Shown: positions 46,214 through 58,406, counted from the first letter of the stretch. The stretch: DNA of 64,000 bases from Linnemannia schmuckeri (GCA_029449235.1 JANATG010000012.1:1116001-1180000), one strand, 5' to 3'. The notes: generated from the sequence alone by a model not told the origin. Program-made: numbers and translations.

Positions 46214-47133
46214 CTATGGAACTATAGTGGTTGTTGCTGAAGCGTCTGGTACTGCCATAGTCGAGTCTGGCTTCTCTGGAGGGACACCTCTGGTCACATT
46301 CATGTATGTGATTGTTGAGTCTGCTGTGATGACTCCCAAAGTAATCCTACACGAAGAAAGGCACATGGTTAAAACAAGAGAAAGATAAAAAAGAGTTAAC
46401 AATTTTCAGACCACCAGTATCATGTCAACGACCGGCAATAATGGTAGACATATATACCTTGATGCTGCAACGGTGTTTAATCGTGCATCAGTCTCGCTGT
46501 CGAGGGCAGAGAAGGTAGACTCCATCTTGGCGATTGTCCATTGCTCGGCAACAAAGGCAGGCAAGATAAGGTGCTTGACGCGCTATTTGAAAATAAAATC
46601 CAGATCGTCAGTACCAATTTTGATGAGCTCTTCTGAGGTGAGAAAGGACGATCAAAAAGTGTACAGTGAGAATGAAACAAAGTAAAGACTAGTTGATGAC
46701 TTACGGTGTCAGGATGTGTGCATTCGATGAGGCACCGTCCGAGTACAGGTGCCTGGATCACACTCACATCTTCAAATTCCTTTGCTAATTAACCCCATAC
46801 AAATTATGAACACGATTTCGTTTAAGATTTGTTTTCAAATGTGCTTTCGCAGTTGCAATGTATAGTGATTTATGTGTTCATTTATGTGTACCTAGGGTCA
46901 GGTCAAGGTAGACTTGGAACAGCTGCTCCGCATGGTCAGGAAATAGAGCACACTCGTCTTTCAATTCCTTGAACTAGGAAGAGAATAAAAATACAGAAAT
47001 TCTCTTGATAAGTATATCTTGTTGCTGCGCCTCCGCCACGCCTCTCGCTGTGCTCTTCATTGTATCATAGGCTACCAGTTTATGTAAGATTGAAAAAGTT
47101 GCGAACCCTGGGATGCAATGCAAGCTCGTCCAT
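46214..47133 (-). CDS. SEN15: tRNA-splicing endonuclease subunit Sen15
   Basis: Non-catalytic subunit of the Sen2-Sen34-Sen54-Sen15 complex that cuts introns from tRNA precursors. Five small exons, 47133-47107, 46973-46892, 46784-46705, 46582-46458 and 46346-46214, join in phase to 148 residues. Reading: MDELALHPRFKELKDECALF, AEQLFQVYLDLTLAKEFEDV, VLGRCLIECTH, KHLILPAFVAEQWTIAKMES, then ITLGVITADSTITYMNVTRG. The FQVYLDL, ILP and ITL.I..DSTI.Y....G pattern matches the Sen15 family, which is also about 130-170 residues. The first donor (GTTCGC) is weak, so exon 1 is the least certain part. Divergent from DPM3 across 214 bases; same strand as the helicase. Confidence 0.8.
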
Positions 47134-47347
47134 GGCAAGCTTTCAAAGTGATCAGTCAGGCCAATGTTGTCGTTTGGGCGAAGGGAATTGAATGCAATTT
47201 CAAGTAGCAAAGACAGTATTTAAATTAATGTGTATCACATGACGCTGAGGATATCCAATGTGGCTTTTTGCCTCGCTCCTCCCCTTTCTATTTCAAGGAA
47301 GTCCCTCACTTTGACCATCATTCAAACACACAAACCATCAAACAACC

Positions 47348-47896
47348 ATGACTCGCGCTACTGAGGCCGCCGCCTTCTTCGGCATCACCACCACCATATA
47401 CCTCGCCCTCCTCTTCCAGTGGCTCCCCATCACCCTCCCCGAGACTGTTCAGAACTTTACACTCCCCGTTGTACGAAACACCCCACCTTTCCTACCATCA
47501 TACACAAAACGAACACGATGACAATGCAACTGCTTTTGTTCAAGGAAACACAAGTCTATCTTCTAGGAACGACAAACAACTCGTAATAACACCAGTCTTC
47601 CTATTCATACAATCCCATACATACTTATCTTCTAGCTCCCCTGGTGGGCATTGGTTACGTTTGGCGCCTACTCTCTTGGAAACATTGGATATCACGTCCT
47701 GACCTTCCGCGATTGCCCAGAAGCATACGATGAGCTCCAAGTGGTACATAGCATTCTCCATTTCACGCATTGAATACTGCCGCAGTCTTTTTAGTGCTAT
47801 TATTTTACTTACACTCGTCCCGTTTTTCTTCGTGTTGTATAGCAAATCGGTGAAGCACAGAGGGATCTTAGGAGCAAGGGCATGAACATCAAATAA
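47348..47896 (+). CDS. DPM3: Dolichol-phosphate mannosyltransferase subunit 3
   Basis: Small ER membrane protein that tethers the catalytic DPM1 subunit and so supports dolichol-P-mannose synthesis for N-glycans, O-mannose and GPI anchors. Exons 47348-47470, 47636-47743 and 47843-47896, all phase 0, give 94 residues (human 92). Two membrane helices: AAAFFGITTTIYLALLFQWL and LPWWALVTFGAYSLGNIGYH. The DPM1-binding C-terminus reads FRDCPEAYDELQVQIGEAQR then DLRSKGMNIK, matching the family's F.DC..A..EL...I.EA..DL pattern. Convergent with DPM2. Very good match in length, topology and motif. Confidence 0.93.
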
Positions 47897-48180
47897 ACGG
47901 AAGAGGAAGAGCCTTTTTTTCACTCACTTGGATCGACTTACATTCCCCAACCCCCTCTTTCTCTCCAAATTTCGCCACGTCTCATTTTCTAATAAAACAT
48001 TTCATCTCAACTCATTTCACATTGACGACCGATTGTCGACAAGAAGTGGAACCAAATGGAAAAGCACAGCGCAGAAAAACTGCAATTGAAAAGTTCGGTA
48101 TTATTGCTGTATGTGTACAAATGCTCCTGCTGCTGTTGCTTCTACTTGTTGTTGCTGTTGTTGTGTTGTTGTCGTTTTGC

Positions 48181-49027
48181 TTAAGCGCTCTTCTTCTCGA
48201 CCTTCTTCTTGCTCTTGATCATGACCATGGACAAGAAGGTGAGGATGACGGTCAATCCAAAGACCAAAAGCACACAGGGGATACGGATCGCGTATTCACG
48301 ACGAGGGAAGTAGTCGTGCAAGAAGTAGGTCTCGTCGACAAAGGGCTACGATTTGATAAAGAAACGTTTGAGAAGGGTGTTAATAGATACGTGGCAACTT
48401 CTTGAAACAGCTTCTTGTCTTTTTTGGGGGATGAGCGAGTAATTACCATGACGATGGCCCACAAGGTATAGTAGACAAAGACAACGGTACTGAATGTCAA
48501 GAGGGACGCACCCACAACTTTATCCTGTCCACTGGCCTGAAATTGCAAAATGAATGATAATAAAGGATGTGAGTGAACAGGGCTACACGAGTGCTCGTCG
48601 AGTGTATGGCTATGGTTCTTCTTGCTGCCTTTGTTTCTCGCCCGCTGTGTAATGTTACTCGTCCTGATTATGGCTCCTCGCTCGTGCCTCCACGTGTAAG
48701 TTTAATAGTTGGATTCCTTGTCCCATGTCCTTTAAGCTTGTCAGATGAACCAGCTGTGGACGTAATGGTGGACGTGTATTGGGTCGGCAAGAAAGAACAT
48801 CGTACTCCTGTGGTTCCTGTATGTATGAGGCTGGGTGACAAAGCGACTTTATGACTACCAAAGTCTGTTCTTCTGCTTCCATTCTTTACCATGGCTGAAG
48901 TGATGTGTTGTAGAAAGATGTGTTTGCAAGAAAAGGAGGCATACTTGAGAACCAACTTATGAAGAGGAATGAATTCACGTACAAATAAAAATTGTGCCCA
49001 ATTACGTACGGTTTTAATCACATTCAT
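48181..49027 (-). CDS. DPM2: Dolichol-phosphate mannosyltransferase regulatory subunit 2
   Basis: ER membrane subunit that stabilises DPM3/DPM1 and also contacts GPI-GlcNAc transferase. Exons 49027-49010, 48536-48447 and 48345-48181, all phase 0, give 90 residues (human 84). Reading: MNVIKTASGQDKVVGASLLT, first helix to FVYYTLWAIVM, the conserved PFVDETYFLHDYFPRREYAI loop, second helix IPCVLLVFGLTVILTFLSMV, and a basic tail KSKKKVEKKSA. The PF.D....H.YF..R.YA..IP pattern is diagnostic. It lies 284 bases from the 3' end of its partner DPM3 and is divergent from NDUFB10. High confidence. Confidence 0.94.
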
Positions 49028-49213
49028 CTTTGCCTCTGATTCCTTTAACTCGCTGCACCAAGTCTAAAAGTCCTCGCAAGCCACCCTCCAAAAAGAACGG
49101 AAATCCGGAGGTGTAGTGAATCGACTGGCCAGATAGATCATCACACCCTTTGTGTATACACACTCTCTCTTTCTCTCCACTCTCAACCAACCAACCAACC
49201 ACCATCAATCAAC
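49028..49213. promoter_or_regulatory. Short divergent promoter between DPM2 and NDUFB10
   Basis: 186 bases between start codons. CT-rich just before NDUFB10 (ACTCTCTCTTTCTCTCC), then repeated CAAC units leading into the ATG. No TATA box. Confidence 0.5.
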
Positions 49214-50114
49214 ATGACCGCCACCGCTGACAGCTGGGAGTACCCCACCCAACGTAAATTCGACGACGTCGCTCCCCTCTCCGAGGTCGACCCCAACGAC
49301 AAGGCCGGTAAGGAGAGAAATTGGATTCCATCCCTCTAGAAGGGAGGCTGATCCGGACACACCCATTCGACAAAACAACACACGCTTTTTCCGTGCAGGA
49401 TATCATAACCAAGTGACATCTCATCAGGACGACGGACGCCCTATTGATATACTCACTGCAGGTCTTCAAACATGCTGGAGTACACTCATTCAGGACCTTT
49501 TTATGTTGTACAGGAGGAAGGAGTACTTAACAGCCCTGTAGCCGGACCTACTAAGACTATGCCGATTACATATCTCCGAACCGGTTAGCGCTATGCGCAT
49601 ATCAACCTATAATTCGATACCTGCAGCAATCGACATGACGATACTCTAGTTGAATTCATAGAGTTGCAGTTTCTACGCATCGAAGCAACCAACTAGCAAA
49701 ACGTGTCTAATCGCGTCTCTTCAGCCTACCTGGGCGCCAAGCACGGCCAACACATCTTCGGAGGAATGTCGATTTGCACAGGACATCTCAGGATTTCCAT
49801 GTGTCGCACACACCCATAAACCCAGCAACCTACACCACATCGCGCACTCTGTTCGCCCCCAAATATCACTAAACGCACTCTTCTTCCCTCGTAAACGAAA
49901 TGAATAATTAGCCGTCCTTCGTTCGCGCGCTCTCGCTGTCCGTGAGTCGTGGATCAACGCCATGGAGGGCCGCATCATTCAGCAAGAGTTGAAGAAGTGT
50001 TACCGTGCCGAAGGCGTCAACCACTACCAGAACTGTCGTCACCTCGTCGATCTCTACATGAACGCGCTCAAGGAGAAGAGAGTCGAGGGTTGGAGAAAGA
50101 CCGAGTCTGCATAA
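49214..50114 (+). CDS. NDUFB10: Complex I beta subcomplex subunit 10 (PDSW / fungal 12-kDa type)
   Basis: Accessory subunit of the membrane arm of mitochondrial complex I, facing the intermembrane space. Exons 49214-49307 and 49912-50114 join in phase to 98 residues. The N-terminus is MTATADSWEYPTQRKFDDVA then VDPNDKA; the C-terminal exon reads AVLRSRALAVRESWINAMEG, IIQQELKKCYRAEGVNHYQN, CRHLVDLYMNALKEKR. The RE.W..AME..I...EL.KCYR.EGVNHY..CR pattern fits the fungal NDUFB10 relatives; the C-x11-C pair probably forms a disulfide. The 604-nt intron contains a possible in-frame cassette (starting GCC TAC CTG GGC at about 49732) without a good donor, which I left out. Product confident; intron model slightly less. 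Confidence 0.85.
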
Positions 50115-50452
50115 ATCTGTCACCAACCAACACTCAGACAAAGCAGGACTGCAAGGACGATGAAGCGATGACAAAGAATAATAGATGCGAGACAACCAAA
50201 CAGCCAACAAACAAACCAACAATCCCGATTTCTAGAGGCGGCTAAGAAACCAAGCACTCGACAAAGACTTTACAGTAAACGATTTTCGGAAAATACCAAA
50301 CTTCTTGCGTGTGTGTTTCTGTTCGTACTATCATATTTCGCTATTTTTATGAACGGTGATAGCTTTGTAAGGATGAGTAGGGAAAGCCATATGTAACATG
50401 CAGACGAAAGGGCTATCAATCGGACGCATTGCTAGAACTTGTATCATTTTCT

Positions 50453-53400
50453 TCAAAGGAATTGGTCGAGTTCTGTCAATCATAAGATGAACACTGGTTA
50501 GTCGTGTGTATCTTGATCGTTGAGCTTTTCAATTGTTTCCGCAGAAGGAGGAAGTGCTTACCACTGTATCCAACGAGACGAGAAATAGGCGATCGCAGAT
50601 GGGTCATAGCATAGAATCCAAACGTCCACATCGACAATCCAACCGTCAGCATATACGGCGCGCCTTCCACTCCTAATTTTTGTCAACAAGCATAGCATAA
50701 AAATTAGCACACTTACTGGATACAAGAAAATCACAGGAAAAAAATGAACCAAGAAAAAAAAACGTACCAGAGGGTCCACACCAGTTGCCGTGGGCTTGAT
50801 AGTCATCAGGACAGAGCTGCAAATCCTTACAATGGTGCTCCGCACAGAGTCCTCCGCCGAGCGCACAAAAGACCCCACCCAAAGTGACCAGAAACATCAT
50901 CAGACGCGACCCCCATCGGGCATTGATTTCGTAGACAGCAACGTGGCTCTTTTGGATAACGATCGAACCATTCAGTCCAGTCTCTGCATACATTTCTTCA
51001 TACTTGTACTCTTCTTCGTGCTTTTCCTCGTCACCGTATGAGTAGTTAGTCTTTTCGTCGTCTTCCTCCTCATCTTCCTCTTCCTTTGAATCGCCGTTTT
51101 TGTGGTCGTTGTCATCGCTGCCACCATCCTGAGAATCGTCTTGACTTACAGCGTGACGAACCAAATCATCATGGGGCTCCTCTCGATACTGGACAACCTC
51201 AGATGCTAGACGCGATCGTCCCGTCGATGTACTACTCCCGCTATTAAAATCACCATGACTCCTACTACTATCCAAAGTACTTGAAGACCCAGGCGATCTC
51301 AGAAAAGTTGGAGGTGTCGTGATCGATATTGTCGGGACAACAACCACAGAGTCCATGGTTGGCGACGATGCAGAAGAAGACGAGGAGGGGACTTTCAAAG
51401 GTGGGACTCCCGTCGAGACAATCACGCCAGGTGGGAGAGGGGTTCCAGGTGCCACAACTGATGAGGGGGCATTAGTACAGATGGTAGTACTCGTGTTCTT
51501 GATCTCGCCCAGGAGACCACCCGATTCATAGGATACCAAGGAGAAGGGGAAGAAGACTGAGGAGGTATCGCGTTTCCAGAGTGAGGTCTTGGTTGTTGTT
51601 GTCGTAGTTGCCGAAGTGTTGCTGTTGTTACTATTGCTGAAAATGCCAGAAACTGGTACAGAACTGCGCCAGCTTCGGTTGTTGTTGACGGTGTTAGGGT
51701 CATTATTGCTGCTGCTGGTGATGCTGGAGAAGAAGGAAGTGGGTGTTAAAGAGACAGTAAGCTTGCGACGTGATTTCTTAAGGAGACTGTCGACATGGTT
51801 GCTATTGCTGCTACTGCTGTTACTACTGGATGAATCATGGTGATAATGGTTGCTTGCAGACGTGGGACCTGAAATGGGAAGGGACTGTCGAGTCTGGAGG
51901 GAGGAAGGGAGATGCAAATGAGACGATGAGGCGAGAATTCTATCGGGTGAGCTGGACGAAGTATTGCTGTTGTTGTTGCTGAGGAATCGTGTAGGTGAGG
52001 AGGTTGAACCAGGCTGAAGACCGAAGGTGGCGCGTTTTATTGAGGAGGAGGAGGAAGGTGAAGAGGTAGACGTGATGGAAGAAGGTAACGTCTTCTTGAA
52101 CAAAAAGGAAGAAGGAGACTCTAGCAGTGCCGGCAAAAACCACGACGGCGTAAATGAGGGACTGTGTTGTTGAGAAGATGAAGAGAATGAAAAGGATGTC
52201 GGTGTGGATGTTGGTGGCGAAGGGTTGAGACGAGGGAGTCCGTGTCCTTGTGACTGAGAAGTCCGCTCTTGGTGGCGCATGTACGGCGCATTTGGCTTAG
52301 TGAGCAGACCAGGCTTTCGAGACGTTGGAGGAGGAAGCCGCGCAGATTTTGGTGTCTCGTTCAAGGGAAACAGTGTTGTTGCGCCAAAGGTATCTTTCTC
52401 AGAGTTATCCTTCTTGAGAATTGGGGCCGGAGCAGCAGGGGCAGGTCCGACGCCATGAAAGGTCTTTGCACTATCCTGTGCGCCCATTGGAGCCAACTGT
52501 TGCCATGGGATCGACACTATACGTGGTGAATCGCCTTTCAACTCCAATTGTTGACTCTTGTGTCGTTGCCGTTTGAATTGCTCTGTCGAGATGGGTTGTA
52601 GCCCTGCGCCCAATCGATCGCCATTGAGCTGCGCCCCAGCGCCAGTCGGGATGCCTGATCCCGATCCTGGGAAATGATGCGCCGTAGATGGGATGAGAAC
52701 AGACTGAGGGCGTGCTGGTAGCCGAAAAAGGTGTCGCCTTGTCTTGGGGGTCGATGGTGTAGCCGTCGAGAGTGATATAGGCTCAATAGAGGCGTAGAAC
52801 CCTGATCCGAGTGATAACCTGTTCATCGTTTTCCGTCCATGGCTCAGCTCGCGTTTTGGTGTCAGCCCAGTGCTATTGTCGCCTGTCTGAGCTGGGATCC
52901 TGGGGTATGCGGTTGATCCAACAGTGATGGTAATTGTGGCATCACCATCGATGTTGGTCCTGACACTCTTGTTGATGACGCGCTCCTTGTCCTTCTCTGT
53001 GGCAGCAGTTGCAGGTGTGAACATGTCATTTAGTAAAGCAGGGTAGGCGGTATCCGCTCGAGATCCAACAGTGATCGAGTGGTCCCGGATGCGCTGTTGA
53101 CTCTGCTGTGTTTGCTGATGCTGCTGATGTTGGCTACCCTGCGAACCCTCACTTAACAAGGGTGATTCCCAAATGACCTGTGACCAAGGCCGTGGACGGC
53201 CTCCTTGCTGTTGCTTCCTGGTTACAGACGGGCTGGCAAGAGACAAAGGTGTCTGTCTCTGTTGGTCAGTGAGGTGGGTCAGATGTTGCAGGATGGGTTG
53301 AGGATACATACTCGTGTTGAAGGTTGCTGTAGACTGAGGATGGTCCGCTGGTGCCAAGAGGGCCTCCCCCGAAAGGGCCGGAGAAGATTTGGCGAAGGTT

Positions 53401-54266
53401 GTGTACGGAGAATAAGTAGCGGCAAGTCGTTCGTCTGGGGTGTTGAGCTGTTCAATGGCGAGACAATGATCCCCCTGCCTGGGCTGTTGAGCTTTAGTAG
53501 TTGATGTAGGTCGCGAAGTGGAAATGATGCCTCCTGGCCACATTAGAGGATTCCTAAAGCTGGACGCAGCAAGTGCTGTTGTTGAGGGTGTTATTTCTGA
53601 AGATGTTGGTCCTTGTATCCTTGGAATGACGCTGACATCCGAGAGATAACCCGACACCTTATTGTCGTCATCTCTGCCATCCTCTTCATCCTCCTCCTCG
53701 TCGTCTTCATCGTCTTCTTCATCTTCATCGTCGTCATCCTCATCAACATCGTCAAAGTCAGTGACATAGGAAGAAGGTCCGTCGTAAGAGGAAGAGCGTA
53801 ATGAAGAATCAAAAATTGTTCTCGAGAACCTCCAGGCACTGATTGGTCTTGGACGCGGTGATGTTGTCGACACGGTTGCTAGAGTTGCTGTGGTTAAGGT
53901 TGTATTTGTTTTGTTGTGGAATGGTGTTGTTCCTGAAGGGCCTGCCTTGAAAGAGACCGTAGGAGTTGTCGTAGTGGGATGGCGAGGCAAGGCAGGCGAG
54001 AAGGATGCGAGTGGCAATACATGCTGGTCAAGGGGGAGGAGGAGTGAGGAGTGTGTTCTAGGGGAGGTAGGTGTATTTGTTGTGGAGGAAGGGGTTGCTG
54101 TCGTTGCTGTAGTTGGTATTGTCGTAGATGAAGTTGTAGTGGTAGCGCCAGAAGTGGATGACTGTTGTTGGTGTTGTTGTTGTCGCCTAAGCCTGCTCGA
54201 GTATACATTAGAACCCGGACTTTTTTTCCTCTTGTTGGCAGACCAGGCATCGTAATAGTCAGACAT
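50453..54266 (-). CDS. Orphan Ser/Thr-rich protein with C-terminal two-helix membrane module
   Basis: 1209 residues from exons 54266-50768, 50672-50562 and 50472-50453, in phase. Start MSDYYDAWSANKRKKSP chosen because upstream codons are CT-rich leader. Residues 1 to about 1040 are disordered: Thr/Ser/Pro/Gln tracts, an acidic run (DDVDEDDDDEDEEDDEDD) and Asn/Ser stretches. The only folded-looking part is the last 130 residues: acidic EEEDEEEDDEKTNYS, VYEINARWGSRLMMFLVTLG, GVFCALGGGLCAEHHCKDLQ, LCPDDYQAHGNWCGPSGVEG, then PYMLTVGLSMWTFGFYAMTH, ending SRLVGYSELDQFL. Two membrane helices flank a Cys-rich loop (AEHHC, LQLC, NWC). No family recognised. The gene model is well supported; the function is unknown. 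Confidence 0.72.
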
Positions 54267-54647
54267 GGTAAGATGTTGTGGTTGTACAGCGAGCTTAGTG
54301 AAATAAAAAAATAGCAATGATATTAATGAGTGAATGAAAAGAATGGAGAAGAGTATGTGTACTGTAGAGAAAGAAAGAAGTAAAAGGTGAAGGAAGTTGA
54401 TTCTGGTTCTGGTTCTGGTTCTCAGGTACAGGTACAGATCGACAGATAGAGAGACATTCAAGTTCCAAGCACAGGTTGCTGTATCAACACCAACAATGTC
54501 TGTGTCATCGAAGAGAGAGACAAGTCATGGCGTTGCCTTTTCTTTTTTTTCTTCTCACGTTTTGTTTTGAAAGCAGAAGGCTGGGTGTAGACGATGACTC
54601 CATCCGGGTCCTTTTTGCTTTTATCGGGCTAATACGAGAAGCAGAAA

Positions 54648-54678
<31 letters not shown>

Positions 54679-56069
54679 GGTCAGGGGAAAGCCAGAACAC
54701 CAAGGATGGTAGAGGATCGGTGTGTATTGAATCGTACCTGGAGACATATCGCGCCTTTTCATTTTTATGGTAAAAGGAGATAGAGACCGATTCAACCAAT
54801 GAAGCAAAAGACAATTGACCTGTCCTAAGGATCAGTTTGAATCCGAATCCTGGCTCCACCACCGCGCCGCCATTACTATCATTTATTCACACAGACATGA
54901 TATATGATACATGATGTATGTATACGCACAGATGCCATCTCTTTTTTCTTACTCGACTGTTGAGAGGAAGAGGCTTATTTTTTTTTCTTTCTTTTTTCTC
55001 TCTTTTCTCTCTTCTTTTTCTTTTCCTTTTGTGCATGTTTGTTAGTTTGTTTGTTTGTTTGTTTTGTGTTGCCTCTTTCTTGTTCATTTTTCTTGTGAAC
55101 GTTCAATGAAGAAGAGGGGTTCTAGACGTTCTTTATTTTCCATGGATACAGACAGTGAACAACAGACAACAAACAAACAGTCAGCCAAAACAAACAAACA
55201 ATTGTAGGAAGTTACAGGTGTAATGGGGTCCATTGAGGCAGAAACGTGGGTAAGCGTGCGGCTCAAGGGCAGCCTGTTCTTTATCAGATGCGGAAACTGA
55301 CTGGCTGTTGACCGAAACCTTTGGTTGAGCTGAGAGCAAATAAGAAAAAAAAAAGGGACCAGTGTATCTCATCCTTTTATCCCTCTGCCCTGGGTTTCTT
55401 GCCAATGGTGGTCTAAGAAAGAAGGAGAGAGACCAGTTGAAAGGGAGGGGCAGAGAGACGGACATAACACGACGCAAAGGGTTGCATCTTCATTTCTCTT
55501 TATTGAATAGCTGGCAAAACTCATTGTGATGTCGGTATAATTCACCTCACTCAGGACCTTTCGCACATTTACTCCTACAGTACATGACCTTGGCCAGCAG
55601 GGTACACACATTCGTTGAGGGTAAATAAGGCAAAATAAAAAACAAAAGCGACAATGGCAGAGAAGATGGACAAGCCTGAGGCAAGAATAGAACAACGAAA
55701 CAAGCTTCAGCAAATAATAATAGTGTCTTTCAAAAATAAGGTAAGATCCCCTTCCATACCCCTCTCCCGTCTCCCCTTTGATGTCTTTTTCTTTTCGCTC
55801 CTTTTCGTTCTCTCTTTCTTCTCTCTTCGTCCTTTTCTTTTCTTTCCGTCTTCATCCATCTCTTCTCACTCATCGTGCGTCCTCACTTGCTTATTCCTTT
55901 GAGGCCATCAGAACGACTCATATTAAGCACAACTAGTCGAGTGCCACTGTATACAGAGTTCATTAAGAAAACGCCATTACCACCCAGGACAGAAGACACT
56001 GATCTCATCCTTCATACCCAGGACCAGGAAAAAAACTCACAAGACAGACAGGACAAGAGAGCAACAGCA
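54267..56069. promoter_or_regulatory. Divergent intergenic region, orphan membrane protein / zinc transporter
   Basis: 1.8 kb. (GAAA)n at about 54648-54677; CT-rich blocks at 54960-55040 and 55740-55880. A small ORF at 55654 (MAEKMDKPEARIEQ) ends at a perfect AAG-GTAAGA donor. It is not in phase with the transporter, so it may mark a 5'-UTR intron with an upstream ORF. No other gene seen. Confidence 0.45.
54648..54677. repeat. (GAAA)n microsatellite
   Basis: About seven GAAA units upstream of the orphan membrane-protein gene. Confidence 0.75.
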
Positions 56070-58406
56070 ATGATGGGACACAAAAATAACTCCTTTGAGG
56101 ATGACGAGCCGCTCCTATCACTAAACACTCCTGGACGGATATCAAACGCATCCTCGTCAGCGAATCAGCACATCAAAGACACCACTACCACAAAGGCTTC
56201 TGGATCCACCGTTCACGAGTCAAAGTCGTCCTCGTCGTCTTCAGGAACCATCAACGAAGCAGGTCAATCGTCCAGTCATCATCATCACCATGACCATAGC
56301 CATAATCATAGTCACAGCCACGACCATCACCACCACCAACACTCACACTCATACTCACACTCCGGCGACGATGTAAACTCACGGAGACCACCAGGAAGTG
56401 GAGAAGGTGGTGGTGTCACAGAAGAAGAGCTAGATGAGGAACCTCTGTTGTCGGACGACGAGGATGAACCCATCTCTTTAGAGGCGCTGAGGGAGTCTGA
56501 GAAGGACAAGCGACGTCTCAAGATTGCAATTGGACTCTGTTCGACCTTCTTTGTTATTGAACTTTTGGGTGGCCTCTGGGCTGAATCTTTGGCGCTTCTA
56601 AGCGACTCCTTCCATCTGCTGACAGGTAAAGCTCCCCCACTTTGTGATTTTTGTTCGGTACAGCCTTTCTCCTTTGAACACAAGAGTGTGCAAATGTATG
56701 TTGGAGTGAGAGATACTATCTGTATTGGTGCGGTCAAGAATTGGCCGGAGAATTCAGCAAACATGGATCTACAGACCATCAAGAGCAGAGATAACTCTGT
56801 TCGTTCGACTTAGCCTGTTGTTGTTACTACTACCTTTCATTTATTTGTGTCTGACAACTTTCTTTTCCTTCAATTTGTGCTCTTCACCCCTGTGGTCTAT
56901 GAATAGATATCACATCATTCATTATCTCCCTGGCTGCCATCTACCTCTCGCATCGCCCTTCCACTGCCACTCATACCTTTGGATACCATCGTGCCGAAGT
57001 CCTGGGAGCACTCTTTTCCATCTTTTTGATCTGGGGCTTGACGCTTCTTTTGATCATTGAGGCCTATGAGCGTGTCAAGCACCCCATCGATGTCGACGGC
57101 AAGACAATGTCTATTGTTGCCGGTCTGGGCGTCTTCGTCAATATTGTGTACGTTTCAGGTCTCTCCTTACCTTTCTTTGTTCCTTTTTGGTATCAACACA
57201 TGTTACTTATCCCTTCTTGTTGTTCTCATATCACCTATCTCAAACAGGCTGATGTTTGTCCTTGGAGGTCACCATCACCACCACGGCGATGATGATCATG
57301 AACATGGACATGGCCATGGCCACGGACACGGACACTCGCATGGACACTCTCACGGCCACAGCCATGCTCATCATGATCACGCACCCTTGAACCCAGAGGA
57401 TGATCACGACCACGATCATGGCCACGAACACAGCCATAAAGCCGTTGCACAACACGACCATGATCATGACCACGAACACGGTAACAATCACGCAGGACAT
57501 GGTCACGGACACCATCACCATCATGTTAATCTCAATATTACGGCCGCCACTCTTCATGTCCTTGGTGATCTGCTCTCATCGATCGGTGTGCTGATCTCGT
57601 CGCTCATCATCTCCTTCTACCCATCGATGACCTACCTGGACCCCATCTGCACCTTCATCTTTTCGTTCCTGGTCATCCTCACCACCATTGGTATCTTTAA
57701 GCGATCCATCGCCATCCTCATGGAGCGTGCTCCCCGCGGGGTCAACACCGAGGAGGTCAAGGAGGCTATTTGCGATATCCCGGGAGTTCTCGACGTCAAG
57801 TCCCTTCATATCTGGTCCCTCACCGTCGGCCAGTCTGTCCTCGCAGGAACCATCTACTTGCAACCCGAGGTGCAGGAGGTCAAAAAGGCGACTGCAATCA
57901 TTGCCAGGACAAAGAGTATGATTCGGAAACGATACAATATCCGACAGTGCACACTCCAGATCGAGATGTATACCCGTCATGTCCAGAAAGCGCTTCAGTT
58001 TGTGGACGATGATGCTGCTGCCACTCCACCGATTTCGTCGACCGGTTCTTCATCCTTGAGCCCCAGTGCTGCGGTTATACTCAAGTCTACGACAACATCA
58101 GCTCCAGGAGATCATCATCAACATGGATCTGCTCACTCGTTGGATACCTTGGCCAGACATGATCAGGACATTATTTTTTCAATTGGCGATGACGACCACG
58201 ATCACGACCACCACCATCACAGCCACAGCCATCACAGCCACAGCCATCTGGCCTACTCTACATCAATGACACATGTACCATCCATCCAGCGTGCCGGAAC
58301 GCCTCTCAGCCAGTACCGCGAAAACCGTCGTCAGAGCGGCGAGGAAAGCGAAAGCGAGATGGAGCAGGAAGGCCAACTCTTGACAGAACCCAATCGCTGG
58401 GCATAA
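56070..58406 (+). CDS. ZRC1: CDF-family vacuolar zinc transporter (ZRC1/COT1-like)
   Basis: Proton-coupled Zn2+ exporter into vacuole or Golgi. Exons 56070-56625, 56907-57147 and 57248-58406 join in phase to 651 residues. The N-terminus is long and disordered, with a His/Ser run and the ESEKDKRRLKIAIG start of helix 1. The membrane core has ALLSDSFHLLTDITSF (metal-site His/Asp), HRAEVLGALFSIFLIW, LLIIEAYERV and NLNITAATLHVLGDLLSSIG (second site HVLGD), then a cytosolic domain with MERAPRGVNTEEV, VLDVKSLHIWSLT. Between helices 4 and 5 sits a very long His-rich loop (HGHGHGHGHSHGHSHGHS and more). A third His block lies near the C-terminus (HDHHHHSHSHHSHSH). Zinc is the likely ion; location inferred. 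Confidence 0.93.

Noticed and set aside
49732..49830. Possible cassette exon in NDUFB10
   Set aside because: In phase with exon 1 but no good donor, and the direct exon 1-exon 2 joint fits the family better.
55654..55740. Possible first coding exon of the zinc transporter
   Set aside because: Good GTAAGA donor, but no downstream acceptor gives the transporter frame; treated as an upstream ORF in the leader.
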